Below the pieces are notes generated by a model that was not told the origin of the DNA, ran no database searches, and saw nothing but the letters and a program-made list of their open reading frames with translations. From Cryobacterium psychrophilum (lineage in GTDB: Bacteria; Actinomycetota; Actinomycetes; Actinomycetales; Microbacteriaceae): a stretch of 64,000 nucleotides of DNA. Positions 56,818-64,000 of this stretch are shown here, one piece after another; position 1 is the stretch's first letter; each line of letters starts with the position of its first letter. The stretch is taken from the NCBI RefSeq assembly GCF_004365915.1, contig NZ_SODI01000001.1:2480001-2544000 (forward strand), read 5' to 3'. The position numbers and the translations under genes were made by a program.

Positions 56818-58011
56818 TCAGATTGCCTTGATGGCCGGATCCACTTGCCAGTTCGGACGAATCCGGAGCAGCCCCGTGGAAAACTCGTCGTTCGGCATGT
56901 CAAAGGCAGCCGCGTTGGGCCGACGGTCCACGGTCTCTCGCGAGGCCAAGGCGACGCCGACGCTTACGAGATACTTGCCGGCTCCGAGCCTGACATCCGG
57001 AAGGACCACCTGAATAGTGTGACGCCCGATGCTCGTGGGCATTGCGTGCTTGAGAGCAAAGGTATCCGAAGAGTAGATGCGCATGCCCAAGGTGGTCTCG
57101 ATGGCGATACCCATGCCCCAGCCAGGAGTCGCTTCCTGAACATCTACGGTCACAAGCACCACAACGTCAACTGAGCCGTCACCGATAACGGTGTGACTGG
57201 TCACATCCTCAATCGAGATTCGTGAGGCCTGAGGCTCAACTTCCCGTGCGAGCTGAAGGTCGCTCATTCTGTCCGCTTCATAGCCGTCGCGCAGCACGCG
57301 GATACCCTCTGCCGGGTCACCATCATGGATCATCGAACCTGATTGCATTACCACCACGCGGTCGCAAAGGCGCCCGACCTGGTCCGACGAATGACTGACG
57401 AGAACGATCGTGCGGCCCTCAGCCTGGAACTCGGCAATTTTGTCCATACATTTGCGCTGGAACGGTTCATCACCGACCGCAAGCACTTCATCCACCAAAA
57501 GGAGATCAGGGTCGACGTGCACTGCCACGGAAAAGGCCAGCCGCACGTACATGCCAGAACTGTAAAACTTCACTTGGGTGTCGATGAAATCTTCGATCCC
57601 TGAAAACTCAACGATCGCATCGAAATGACGGTCTGTTTCCTGATGGCTCAGGCCCAGAATGGCGGCATTGAGGTAGACGTTTTCACGACCGGACAGGTCA
57701 GGGTGGAATCCTGCTCCCAGCTCAAGAAGGGCGGCCATCCGTCCGCGGCGAACGACCGAGCCGCTCGTCGGCTGGATGATGCCGCCGATGACCTTGAGCA
57801 GGGTTGACTTGCCCGAGCCGTTGTGGCCAACCAAACCGACCGTGGAGCCGGTAGCGATGTCCATTGAAACGTCCTGCAGAGCCCAGAAATCTTCCACCCG
57901 CTTGCGGGCGCGACCAAGGAACATTACTCGTTCCTTAAGGGACTTGTCCTTGTGCAGTAGGAACCGTTTTGATACGTCCTCTACTTGGACGATGCTCGGG
58001 AAATCGTTCAT
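56818..58011 (-). CDS. Polysaccharide ABC exporter ATPase with C-terminal glycan-binding-type domain (Wzt-like)
   Basis: 397 aa. ATPase domain: Walker A VGLVGHNGSGKSTLLKVIGG, signature YSSGMYVRLAFSVAVHVD, Walker B LLLVDEVLAVGDEPF. After residue 245 a beta-rich Wzt_C-like domain follows (ISIEDVTSHTVIGDGSVDVV to LLRIRPNWQV). Established: Wzt C-terminal domains bind the capped end of the exported O-antigen. It works with the Wzm-like permease 6 bp upstream. Suggests a finished, end-capped polymer is exported on a lipid carrier. Confidence 0.92.
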   Translation of the reverse strand: MNDFPSIVQVEDVSKRFLLHKDKSLKERVMFLGRARKRVEDFWALQDVSMDIATGSTVGLVGHNGSGKSTLLKVIGGIIQPTSGSVVRRGRMAALLELGAGFHPDLSGRENVYLNAAILGLSHQETDRHFDAIVEFSGIEDFIDTQVKFYSSGMYVRLAFSVAVHVDPDLLLVDEVLAVGDEPFQRKCMDKIAEFQAEGRTIVLVSHSSDQVGRLCDRVVVMQSGSMIHDGDPAEGIRVLRDGYEADRMSDLQLAREVEPQASRISIEDVTSHTVIGDGSVDVVVLVTVDVQEATPGWGMGIAIETTLGMRIYSSDTFALKHAMPTSIGRHTIQVVLPDVRLGAGKYLVSVGVALASRETVDRRPNAAAFDMPNDEFSTGLLRIRPNWQVDPAIKAI

Positions 58012-58017
58012 GGTCAG

Positions 58018-58938
58018 TTACAGCTCCTGTGCAAAGTTGCCTTGAAGGCGTGAAAAGACACGTTGGGCCACCCAGAGCAAGACAATGCTGATGCCAAGGG
58101 AGACCCACAGTCTCAGTGCAAGTTCCGGCGGAAAGTTTACTTGGGCGGACTCGGTTGATCCAGCCAGCCAGAGGGCTTTTTGCATGCCCAGCACGCTGAG
58201 TGTGACGGGATTCGCTAGGTACACCTGTTCGAGCCAGGTTCCACCGATGGCCTTGTTTACAAAACTGAACGAGTAGACCACGGGGGAAGCCCAGAAAAGC
58301 ACGGTCAGCACCACTTCGATCAGGTGCTGCAGGTCCCGCAGATACACGGTCACCGCTGCCAGGACCATGCCGATCGCTGCCGCGAAGACGACGATATTGG
58401 CCAGAGCGAGGGGTGCCAACGCCAAATCTCGGCTGAGCGGTATCTGGCCGCCAACTATGGTCGCGGTGATCAGAATTATTAGCTGCAGAGCGAAGTTGAA
58501 GAGTCCGCCACCCACGGCCGCCAGTGGGAATATTTCCCGTGGCAGGTAGACCTTCTTTACTAGGCCGGCATTGTTAACGATTGACATCGTTCCGCTGGAC
58601 ACGATTTCGGTGAACAATCCCCACACGGTCAGCCCGACAAAAACGAAGATGGCGAAACTTGGGATGTTCCGGGCTACTCCGAGAATCTGGCCGATCGCAA
58701 AGTAGTAGACGAGAAGCTGAGCCAGAGGTTTGACCAGGCTCCAGACGAGCCCCAGGGAGCTGTCCTTGTACCGCGCCTTGATTTCCCGACGCACGAGAAG
58801 CCCGAGGAGCTCCCTATGTTCCAAGGTCTCCTTTATTGATGACCACGTGCCCGTGATAAAACCGGTTGACTGTCCAACCGGCAGCAGCGGTTCCTGAGCG
58901 ATTCGCAGGGCTCGTTCTTCGGCATTCAGGCTGGGCAT
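58018..58938 (-). CDS. Polysaccharide ABC exporter permease (Wzm/TagG-like)
   Basis: 306 aa. Amphipathic N-terminus, then six membrane helices (SLVKPLAQLLVYYFAIGQIL, FAIFVFVGLTVWGLFTEIV, NFALQLIILITATIVGG, ALANIVVFAAAIGMVLAAV and so on). ABC2-type motif RREIKARYKDSSLGLVWSLV precedes helix 1. Partner of the Wzt-like ATPase. Together they would move the lipid-linked glycan to the outer face, where the LCP protein could attach it. Confidence 0.92.
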   Translation of the reverse strand: MPSLNAEERALRIAQEPLLPVGQSTGFITGTWSSIKETLEHRELLGLLVRREIKARYKDSSLGLVWSLVKPLAQLLVYYFAIGQILGVARNIPSFAIFVFVGLTVWGLFTEIVSSGTMSIVNNAGLVKKVYLPREIFPLAAVGGGLFNFALQLIILITATIVGGQIPLSRDLALAPLALANIVVFAAAIGMVLAAVTVYLRDLQHLIEVVLTVLFWASPVVYSFSFVNKAIGGTWLEQVYLANPVTLSVLGMQKALWLAGSTESAQVNFPPELALRLWVSLGISIVLLWVAQRVFSRLQGNFAQEL

Positions 58939-59028
58939 AGATCACTTTCGATCGTGGCGGAGGGACATCAGGAGTCTAGGTGAAAACTCTGGGAGGACCC
59001 GAGTCGAGAATTCTGGCCAAATGGGGGG

Positions 59029-59034
59029 TATACT
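59029..59034 (+). promoter_or_regulatory. Candidate -10 box before the lipoprotein gene
   Basis: TATACT stands 27 bases before the GTG at 59061 in an AT-richer stretch. A clear -35 box was not found. It may drive the lipoprotein and secreted repeat-protein genes. Confidence 0.4.
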
Positions 59035-59060
59035 AACATTCTTGTCTGGCAAAACGATGG

Positions 59061-59543
59061 GTGCTCTCTAACGTGAATCAAGCAACGCATGGTGTAGCGC
59101 GTTCGTGGGCGCCCCTCCTTCTCGTCACCATTTTCATGGGGACGATGACTGCTTGCAGCCCGGGGAACATTCCGGTTAATGGATCTACATCATCATCGTC
59201 GCCGGTGCCATCCGACAAACCGAGTGCGACGCCCGTGTCAACGCCGGCAAGTGAAGCCGTGATCTCTGTGGCGGGCGTGGACGTGGACGGACTCAACGTC
59301 TCGGCTTCTGGATACGTTTCAGGAACCATTGAAGACGCCGGCATATGCACCTTCACCTTCACTGGGCTTGAGAGCGAGACCTCTGCCACGAGTACAGGGA
59401 GAGCCAATGCGTCAACGACTTCCTGCGGCTTCGTCCAGGTTTCGATGAGTGATCTGGCTCGGGGTTCCTGGCAAGTTGTTCTCGCCTATTCTTCTGAAAC
59501 CCTGACCGTTTCGTCGCAGCCTATGACCCTGGAGATCCCGTGA
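59061..59543 (+). CDS. Small putative lipoprotein
   Basis: 160 aa from GTG 59061 (GTG 59073 also possible; neither has a strong ribosome site). A signal segment SWAPLLLVTIFMGTMTACSP ends in a possible lipobox (Cys near residue 32), then a Ser/Pro/Thr-rich linker, and a beta-type domain of about 90 residues with two cysteines (ICTFTFTGLES, TTSCGFVQVS). It is not a family I recognise. GTGA overlap with the large secreted protein gene, so they probably act together at the cell surface. Confidence 0.72.
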   Translation: MLSNVNQATHGVARSWAPLLLVTIFMGTMTACSPGNIPVNGSTSSSSPVPSDKPSATPVSTPASEAVISVAGVDVDGLNVSASGYVSGTIEDAGICTFTFTGLESETSATSTGRANASTTSCGFVQVSMSDLARGSWQVVLAYSSETLTVSSQPMTLEIP

Positions 59544-61822
59544 ACATCAAGAAAGTACTCGGGACGGCCCTGGCTGTCACGCTTGCCGCAACGCTACTCG
59601 TGGCAGTGTCGCCCGCGACGCAGGCGGAGGCCGCCAACGCTTCCTTCTTTGATCCGGGGAACATCATTAGTGACGCGGTGTTCTTCGACGGAGGGTCCAT
59701 GAGTGCGGGTTCCGTGCAGACGTTTCTCAGCGACCGCGTGACCACCTGTCGCAGCGGTTACACCTGTCTCAAGGACTACCGGCAGGACACTCCTACAAAG
59801 TCAGCCATTGCTGGACGATGTGCAGAGTACTCCGGGCGCACCAGCGAGAGCGCAGCGGACATCATTGCCAAAGTGGGAGTGGCGTGTGGAATCAGCCAGA
59901 AAGCCATACTCGTGCTGCTTGAAAAGGAGCAGGGACTTGTCTCGGATACCTGGCCGACAAGTCGCCAGTATCGGAGTGCCACCGGTTACGGCTGCCCTGA
60001 CACTGCGGATTGCGACGCAAACTACTACGGATTCTTCAACCAGGTCTATGCAGCGGCATTGCAGTTTCAGTATTACGCGGCGAACCCGACTCGCTGGAAC
60101 CACGTTCCTGGCCGTGTAAACTCCGTTCGCTTCCACCCCAACTCGGCATGCGGTTCGAGTTCCGTCTTCATCCAGAACCAGGCGACCGCCGGATTATATA
60201 ACTACACGCCGTACCAGCCGAACCGCGCCGCACTCTCAAATCTCTATGGGACCGGAGATTCGTGCAGTTCCTACGGAAACCGCAATTTTTGGCGGATGTT
60301 TAGCGACTGGTTTGGGGACCCCACGACCGGGACAAGCCTCCTGAGAACAAACGCGGACGCAACCGTCTATCTGATTTCAGGACAGAACAAGTATCCGGTC
60401 ACGAGCGCGAGCGTTCTGACTGCACTCGCGCCTCTAGGGAAGCTCGGCTACGTGTCGCAGTCCTACTTGGATCGTTACACCACCGCACACGTCGTTGGAC
60501 GGGCAATTCGCAGTAATGCGGGAACGATCTATTTCTACGACGGTGGAGTCAAACTGCCGTTTTCGTCGTGCGGGCAAGCCGTCGATTATGGTGCGTCATG
60601 CGCGAGTGATGGGTACGTTCAGCTCACGGATGAACAGATCAACGCCTTCCAGAGTGGCCCCGTGCTCAGCTCGATCCTCGGGACCGTCGAAGGCAGTCGC
60701 TACCACATCAAGGGTGGCAAGAAGGCTGAGATTCTTGACGACGAGTCTCAGAGCTTGGCGGGGATCTCCGGTTCGATGAACGTGCTGACGGAGAACGCCG
60801 TTGCTGCGCTTCCTCTTACGATGCCGATAATTCGAGATGGCGCCTTCGTAAGGTCCCGCTCGACGGGGAGCTCATACCTGCTCTCGGGCGGACTCCGATA
60901 TGGAGTCAAGGCAGGATCTGAATCATCGCTCGGCGTGACACCTCGCACCTTTGGGTCATTGGTCTCAGCGAGCCTGTTGATGGTTCCGGCGGCGCCAGCG
61001 AATTTTGGCGGCCTAGTTCGAGCTGCCGGAACGGGGCCGATCACGGCTGTGAGCTCCGAGGGGCGGTACGAACTCGCTGCTGGCGGAGTCAAAGCATTGA
61101 CAGTGCCCGTTCCGCAGGCGCTGATTGATAGTTACGAGTCCAGGGGTACGGTAGCTGCCGGTTCCTTCGTCAAGTCGCCGAACGAGGCAAGCGTCTATGT
61201 TGTGATGCCGTCAGACATCCGTCCGATCAGCGGATGGGATGCTCTTCTCGCTCTGACCCCGGACGGTAATCCGGTCATCACTACCGTCCGGTCCGATGTG
61301 ATCGCTGCTTTCGCCGTGGGGCCGGTTGCTCTTCGTGCGGGTACGTTGGTTCGCTCACCGGAGGACGCCACGGTCTTCTTCGTGAATGGCGTAACCAGCC
61401 GGATCGCGCTGTCGAGCTTTCAATTTCCCACCGAAGCGGGGTTCACTGACTTCACCTATTCCACGCAGGAGCGCATCCTGGCGTATCCTCTCAGCGACAA
61501 GCTCATGACATTCGGGCTCGCCTGTGGAACAGCGAAATTCGTGGCGGCGGGCGGTCAGGTGCACGCTGTGGATACGACCCAAGAAGGGCTCTATCCGTTC
61601 GTGTACGTGCCTATGGATCAGTTCACATGCGGGCAGCTCAACAGGGGTTCCGCCGCATCGAATCTCATCAGAACGCCTGACGGCTCCGTGTACCTGTTGG
61701 AAGCAGGCAAGAAGCGGCCTATCTCCTCTATGGCACGCTTGGGCGAACTCAGCGTAAACGCGACGTGGTTAGAAGTAAAACCGGCATTCGCGGCGGCCAT
61801 CCCGACGGGAGCGAACGCTTAG
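59540..61822 (+). CDS. Large secreted repeat protein, unknown function
   Basis: 760 aa from GTG 59540. Signal peptide at 1-32 (KVLGTALAVTLAATLLVAVS, cut near AEA/ANA). Residues 35-262 form a Cys-containing domain found in actinobacterial cell-surface proteins (FFDPGNIISDAVFFDGGSMS, LVLLEKEQGLVSDTWP, FWRMFSDWFGD); the Glu in EKEQGL recalls muramidase-type domains, but this is only a hint. From 265 to 725 about nine repeats of 45-70 residues occur, each with a form of LVRSPxxATVYxVxxGxxRPI. They may form a propeller-like or solenoid glycan-binding array. No sortase motif or C-terminal membrane anchor. Coupled to the lipoprotein gene. Confidence 0.8.
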   Translation: MNIKKVLGTALAVTLAATLLVAVSPATQAEAANASFFDPGNIISDAVFFDGGSMSAGSVQTFLSDRVTTCRSGYTCLKDYRQDTPTKSAIAGRCAEYSGRTSESAADIIAKVGVACGISQKAILVLLEKEQGLVSDTWPTSRQYRSATGYGCPDTADCDANYYGFFNQVYAAALQFQYYAANPTRWNHVPGRVNSVRFHPNSACGSSSVFIQNQATAGLYNYTPYQPNRAALSNLYGTGDSCSSYGNRNFWRMFSDWFGDPTTGTSLLRTNADATVYLISGQNKYPVTSASVLTALAPLGKLGYVSQSYLDRYTTAHVVGRAIRSNAGTIYFYDGGVKLPFSSCGQAVDYGASCASDGYVQLTDEQINAFQSGPVLSSILGTVEGSRYHIKGGKKAEILDDESQSLAGISGSMNVLTENAVAALPLTMPIIRDGAFVRSRSTGSSYLLSGGLRYGVKAGSESSLGVTPRTFGSLVSASLLMVPAAPANFGGLVRAAGTGPITAVSSEGRYELAAGGVKALTVPVPQALIDSYESRGTVAAGSFVKSPNEASVYVVMPSDIRPISGWDALLALTPDGNPVITTVRSDVIAAFAVGPVALRAGTLVRSPEDATVFFVNGVTSRIALSSFQFPTEAGFTDFTYSTQERILAYPLSDKLMTFGLACGTAKFVAAGGQVHAVDTTQEGLYPFVYVPMDQFTCGQLNRGSAASNLIRTPDGSVYLLEAGKKRPISSMARLGELSVNATWLEVKPAFAAAIPTGANA

Positions 61823-61859
61823 GAGCGTGGGGCGGTAGTCGCGCAATCGGTTTTGTGTC

Positions 61860-62921
61860 TCATTGTGTAGCGGCCATGCGGCACCGGGGCGGCCTGACCT
61901 GTTCAACATCCACGCCAATGTTCGTCAACGTCGTGGCGACGATGACTTGGTGATCCTGATCAACGATGGCCTGCGCGTTATAGGCGTAATGAAACGATCC
62001 GTCGGCGGTCTTCATGATCCGGGCATCCGGATCGGTGAAGTTGCGTTGCGCCTTCGGAGCGACGACCGCGTTCGTCGCCGCATCCTCCCCCTGCTTCGCG
62101 ACCGTCTCGTCGTCGTCGCCTTTCTCGCGGGCCTTCTTCTCCGCATCTTTCCGCGCCCGTGCGGCCGCGTCAGCTTCTAACGCGGCCCGCGCTTCGGCGA
62201 GTTTAATCAGGCGGGATTCCCGCCGCGCCAGTTCCGGGGGCAACTCGTCGCCGCGTTTATCCTTCCCGAACCGGGCGTCCTCGGCCTCATCTGTCGCGTC
62301 CGCGTCAGCGAGTAGCGCGGACACTTCATCCGCGAGGACTTTCTGCTTCTCCGTCAGGCGCGCGTAACTCATCGCTTTGCGCCGGGAGGCGTTCGCACGC
62401 ACCTTCGTTCCATCGAGGGCGACCTGCCCCAGCGACACCATCCCGGCCGCTCGGCACAGTTCCAACGCTTGCAGGAACACGTTCCCCAGCGCCGAGAGGT
62501 GCCGTTTTCGAAACCGGGCAATGGAACGAAAATCGGGTGCTTGCTGCGCGGCCAACCAGCGAAAAGCGACCACATCCACACACACCCGCTCCAACTCGCG
62601 GGAGGAGCGCACCCCCACGCAATACCCATAGAGAAGAACACGGACCATCAACCGCGGGTCATACGGCGGTTGGCCTTTCGTCTTCGCATACGACGCATCG
62701 AACTTCCGCAGGTCGAGCTGAGTTTCGACGATGTCCGCAATGAACCGCGACAGATGATTCTGCGGCAACCACTCATCCAGTGACGGCGGCACCAGCATCA
62801 CCGCGGCCGGCTCAAACGCCCGGAACCGCTTATTCATGCCCGCCCCGGCCTCCACCCCACCCTCGACGGGGTCGACGTGCTCAAGCTCAGCCGCGGGAAA
62901 CAAGCCATCCGAATCGCTCAT
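61860..62921 (-). pseudogene. IS1182-family transposase, 3' truncated
   Basis: About 353 aa from ATG 62921 (ATG 62837, MNKRFRAFEP, is the more usual start). DDE-type transposase of the IS1182/IS5-like group: MLVPPSLDEWLPQNHLSRFI, ELERVCVDVVAFRWLAAQQA, PDFRSIARFRKRHL, LGQVALDGTKVRANASRRKA. Homology stops after IVATTLTNIGVDVEQV near 61893; the last 11 codons (RPPRCRMAATQ) are foreign and end in TGA. Full-length relatives run over 100 residues further, so the third catalytic acidic residue region is lost. The 5' side is cut close by the IS21 left end. Confidence 0.85.
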
Positions 62922-62949
62922 AACCAATTTTTGGCGAGTAGCCCTTGAA

Positions 62950-63015
62950 GGTAGCACTAGTCCGACGACACGGTAGCAAGATTCCGGGAACACGGTAGCG
63001 CTGATGCTGCCAATC
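62950..63015 (+). repeat. Three 22-bp direct repeats at the IS21 left end
   Basis: Units begin GGTAGC at 62950, 62972 and 62994, exactly 22 bases apart. The first two share GGTAGCA, TCCG and ACAC at the same places; the third is weaker after its first seven bases. Confidence 0.8.
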
Positions 63016-63025
63016 TGCTCTGCTG

Positions 63026-63058
63026 TGGAAGGACAACGCGCAAGGCGTTGTCCTTCCA
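63026..63058. terminator. Strong hairpin before istA
   Basis: Perfect 14-bp arms TGGAAGGACAACGC (63026-63039) and GCGTTGTCCTTCCA (63045-63058) with a 5-base loop, ending 16 bp before the istA start. Probably blocks read-through transcription from outside the element, or hides the istA ribosome site in such transcripts. Confidence 0.8.
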
Positions 63059-63074
63059 TTGTTAAGGGCGGGTC

Positions 63075-64000
63075 ATGGCGGATTATCGGAAAATATTGGG
63101 GTTGCTGCTCGAGGGGCGCAGCTACCGCGACGTCGTCGAGATCGTGGGGTGCTCGCATCGCGACGTGGCTCGGGTGCGGCAGGAGGTCGAGGCTCGGGGC
63201 CTGACCGCGACCGTTACGGTGAGTGATACCGAGTTGGCGGAATGGTTCCCCGACGGGCGTCGGAAAGTCTCAGACGAGTACGACCAACCCGACCTGGCAC
63301 GGGTGCTGGCGGCGATGAAAGCAAACCGGCACTTCACGTTGCTGCTGGCCTGGCGCCGCTACGTCGACACCACAGATGCGGGCAAGAAGTACGGGTACTC
63401 GCAGTTCTGCGCCCTGTTCACCGGTTATCTTCGCACCCACGATCTCGTCGCGGTGCTCCGCCACGAGCCGGGACGGGCGATGTTGGTGGACTGGGCCGGC
63501 GACACGATGGACATCGTCGACACCATCACCGGTGAAGTGGTCCGGGCCATCTTGTTCGTCGCGGTGCTGCCGTTTTCGGGTCTGATGTTCTGCCGCGCCT
63601 ACGCGGATATGAAATCCCCCGCCTGGCTCGACGCCCACGTTCACGCATTCGCGTTCTTTGGAGGCGTCACGCAGATCATCGTGCCGGACAACCCGACGAC
63701 GTCGACCCACCGAACCCACCAAGGCGATGCGGAGCGGGTCGTGAACGCCCGATATCAGCAACTCGCTGACCACTATCAGACAGCAATTGTCCCGGCCAGA
63801 CCGAAAAAGCCGCGCGACAAGGCATCAGCCGAGAATGCGGTGAACGTCGTCAACAAACGCGTCATCGGCTATCTCGAAGACGATGTCTTCACGACCCTGA
63901 GCGAATTGAACACCGCAATCGAGGAACGGGTGCGAGAGATCAACCACGACATTCGCCGCGCCGACGACACCACCCGGTGGGAACGCTTCGACACCGAAGA
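63075..64000 (+). CDS. istA: IS21-family transposase IstA (partial)
   Basis: 308 residues visible from ATG 63075; the frame runs off the window. N-terminal helix-turn-helix (ILGLLLEGRSYRDVVEIVG, then CSHRDVARVRQEV). The integrase-type core has RAMLVDWAGDTMDIVDT (first Asp), then IIVPDNPTTS (second Asp), and PARPKKPRDKASAENAVNVV (third acidic residue Glu) giving DDE. All three catalytic residues are in place, so this copy may be functional. Confidence 0.93.
   Translation, partial: MADYRKILGLLLEGRSYRDVVEIVGCSHRDVARVRQEVEARGLTATVTVSDTELAEWFPDGRRKVSDEYDQPDLARVLAAMKANRHFTLLLAWRRYVDTTDAGKKYGYSQFCALFTGYLRTHDLVAVLRHEPGRAMLVDWAGDTMDIVDTITGEVVRAILFVAVLPFSGLMFCRAYADMKSPAWLDAHVHAFAFFGGVTQIIVPDNPTTSTHRTHQGDAERVVNARYQQLADHYQTAIVPARPKKPRDKASAENAVNVVNKRVIGYLEDDVFTTLSELNTAIEERVREINHDIRRADDTTRWERFDTE

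Larger units (their letters stand above)
62946..64000 (+). mobile_element. IS21-family element, left end and istA (runs off window)
   Basis: Left boundary placed near TGAAGGTAGC at 62946 from the start of a 22-bp repeat array; the exact end cannot be fixed without the right end. The array, a perfect hairpin and istA follow in order. IS21 elements carry several terminal repeats of this size as transposase-binding sites (established). It inserted close to the 5' end of the IS1182-type transposase. istB must lie beyond 64000. Confidence 0.75.

Overview
The window is a contiguous piece of a high-GC Gram-positive chromosome, most likely an actinobacterium of the Microbacteriaceae type (inference). 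The signs are the AccA3/AccD/AccE acyl-CoA carboxylase set, an LpdA-type flavoprotein without the usual disulfide, an actinobacterial 4-gene succinate dehydrogenase operon, many GTG/TTG starts with 4-base stop/start overlaps, and the frequent octamer CGGATGCC (about 30 copies counted by eye up to 50.2 kb).

Layout. 0-5.3 kb: a glycerol module in which a SorC-family regulator (cut by the window edge) diverges from glpD, a frameshifted glpF and glpK. 5.3-6.7 kb: an AbiEi/DUF559-type nuclease-like gene bracketed by copies of a ~96-bp palindromic element. 6.7-11.1 kb: HAD phosphatase, GNAT acetyltransferase, trpS, exonuclease III and a YihY/BrkB membrane protein. 11.3-14.8 kb: sdhCDAB, with a clear terminator. 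14.9-17.3 kb: a mannosyltransferase-like GT4 divergent from manC. 17.4-29.9 kb: a nucleoside uptake and salvage island (BMP lipoprotein, ABC ATPase, two permeases, cytidine deaminase, thymidine phosphorylase, adenosine deaminase, an orphan PTS IIA/IIB pair, phosphopentomutase/phosphoglucomutase-like enzyme, purine nucleoside phosphorylase). Imported nucleosides would be cleaved, deaminated, and their sugar phosphates isomerised.

30-46 kb: lpdA, accA3, maf, a TrmA/RlmD-type RNA methyltransferase, a three-gene signalling operon (response regulator, membrane kinase, kinase-like membrane protein), accD-accE, birA, a bPH membrane protein, gtrA, purK-purE and an LCP ligase. The acyl-CoA carboxylase subunits and the biotin ligase that charges them are spread over 10 kb.

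46-62 kb: a surface glycan region. It has all four dTDP-rhamnose genes as two divergent pairs (rmlB, rmlD / rmlC, rmlA), then a compositionally different block with a pyruvyltransferase-like protein, a small coiled-coil protein, four glycan-assembly genes (two GT2, a WsaF-like GT and an epimerase), a Wzm/Wzt ABC exporter with a C-terminal glycan-binding-type domain, and a lipoprotein plus a 760-aa secreted repeat protein. The CGGATGCC word is absent from about 50.2 to 61.8 kb, which fits horizontal acquisition. The right edge is insertion-sequence debris: a 3'-truncated IS1182-type transposase abutted by the left end and istA gene of an IS21-family element that runs off the window.

The most unusual things seen are the palindromic repeat family around the DUF559-type gene, the degenerate-kinase signalling trio, the orphan PTS IIA/IIB pair in the nucleoside island, and the frameshift in glpF.
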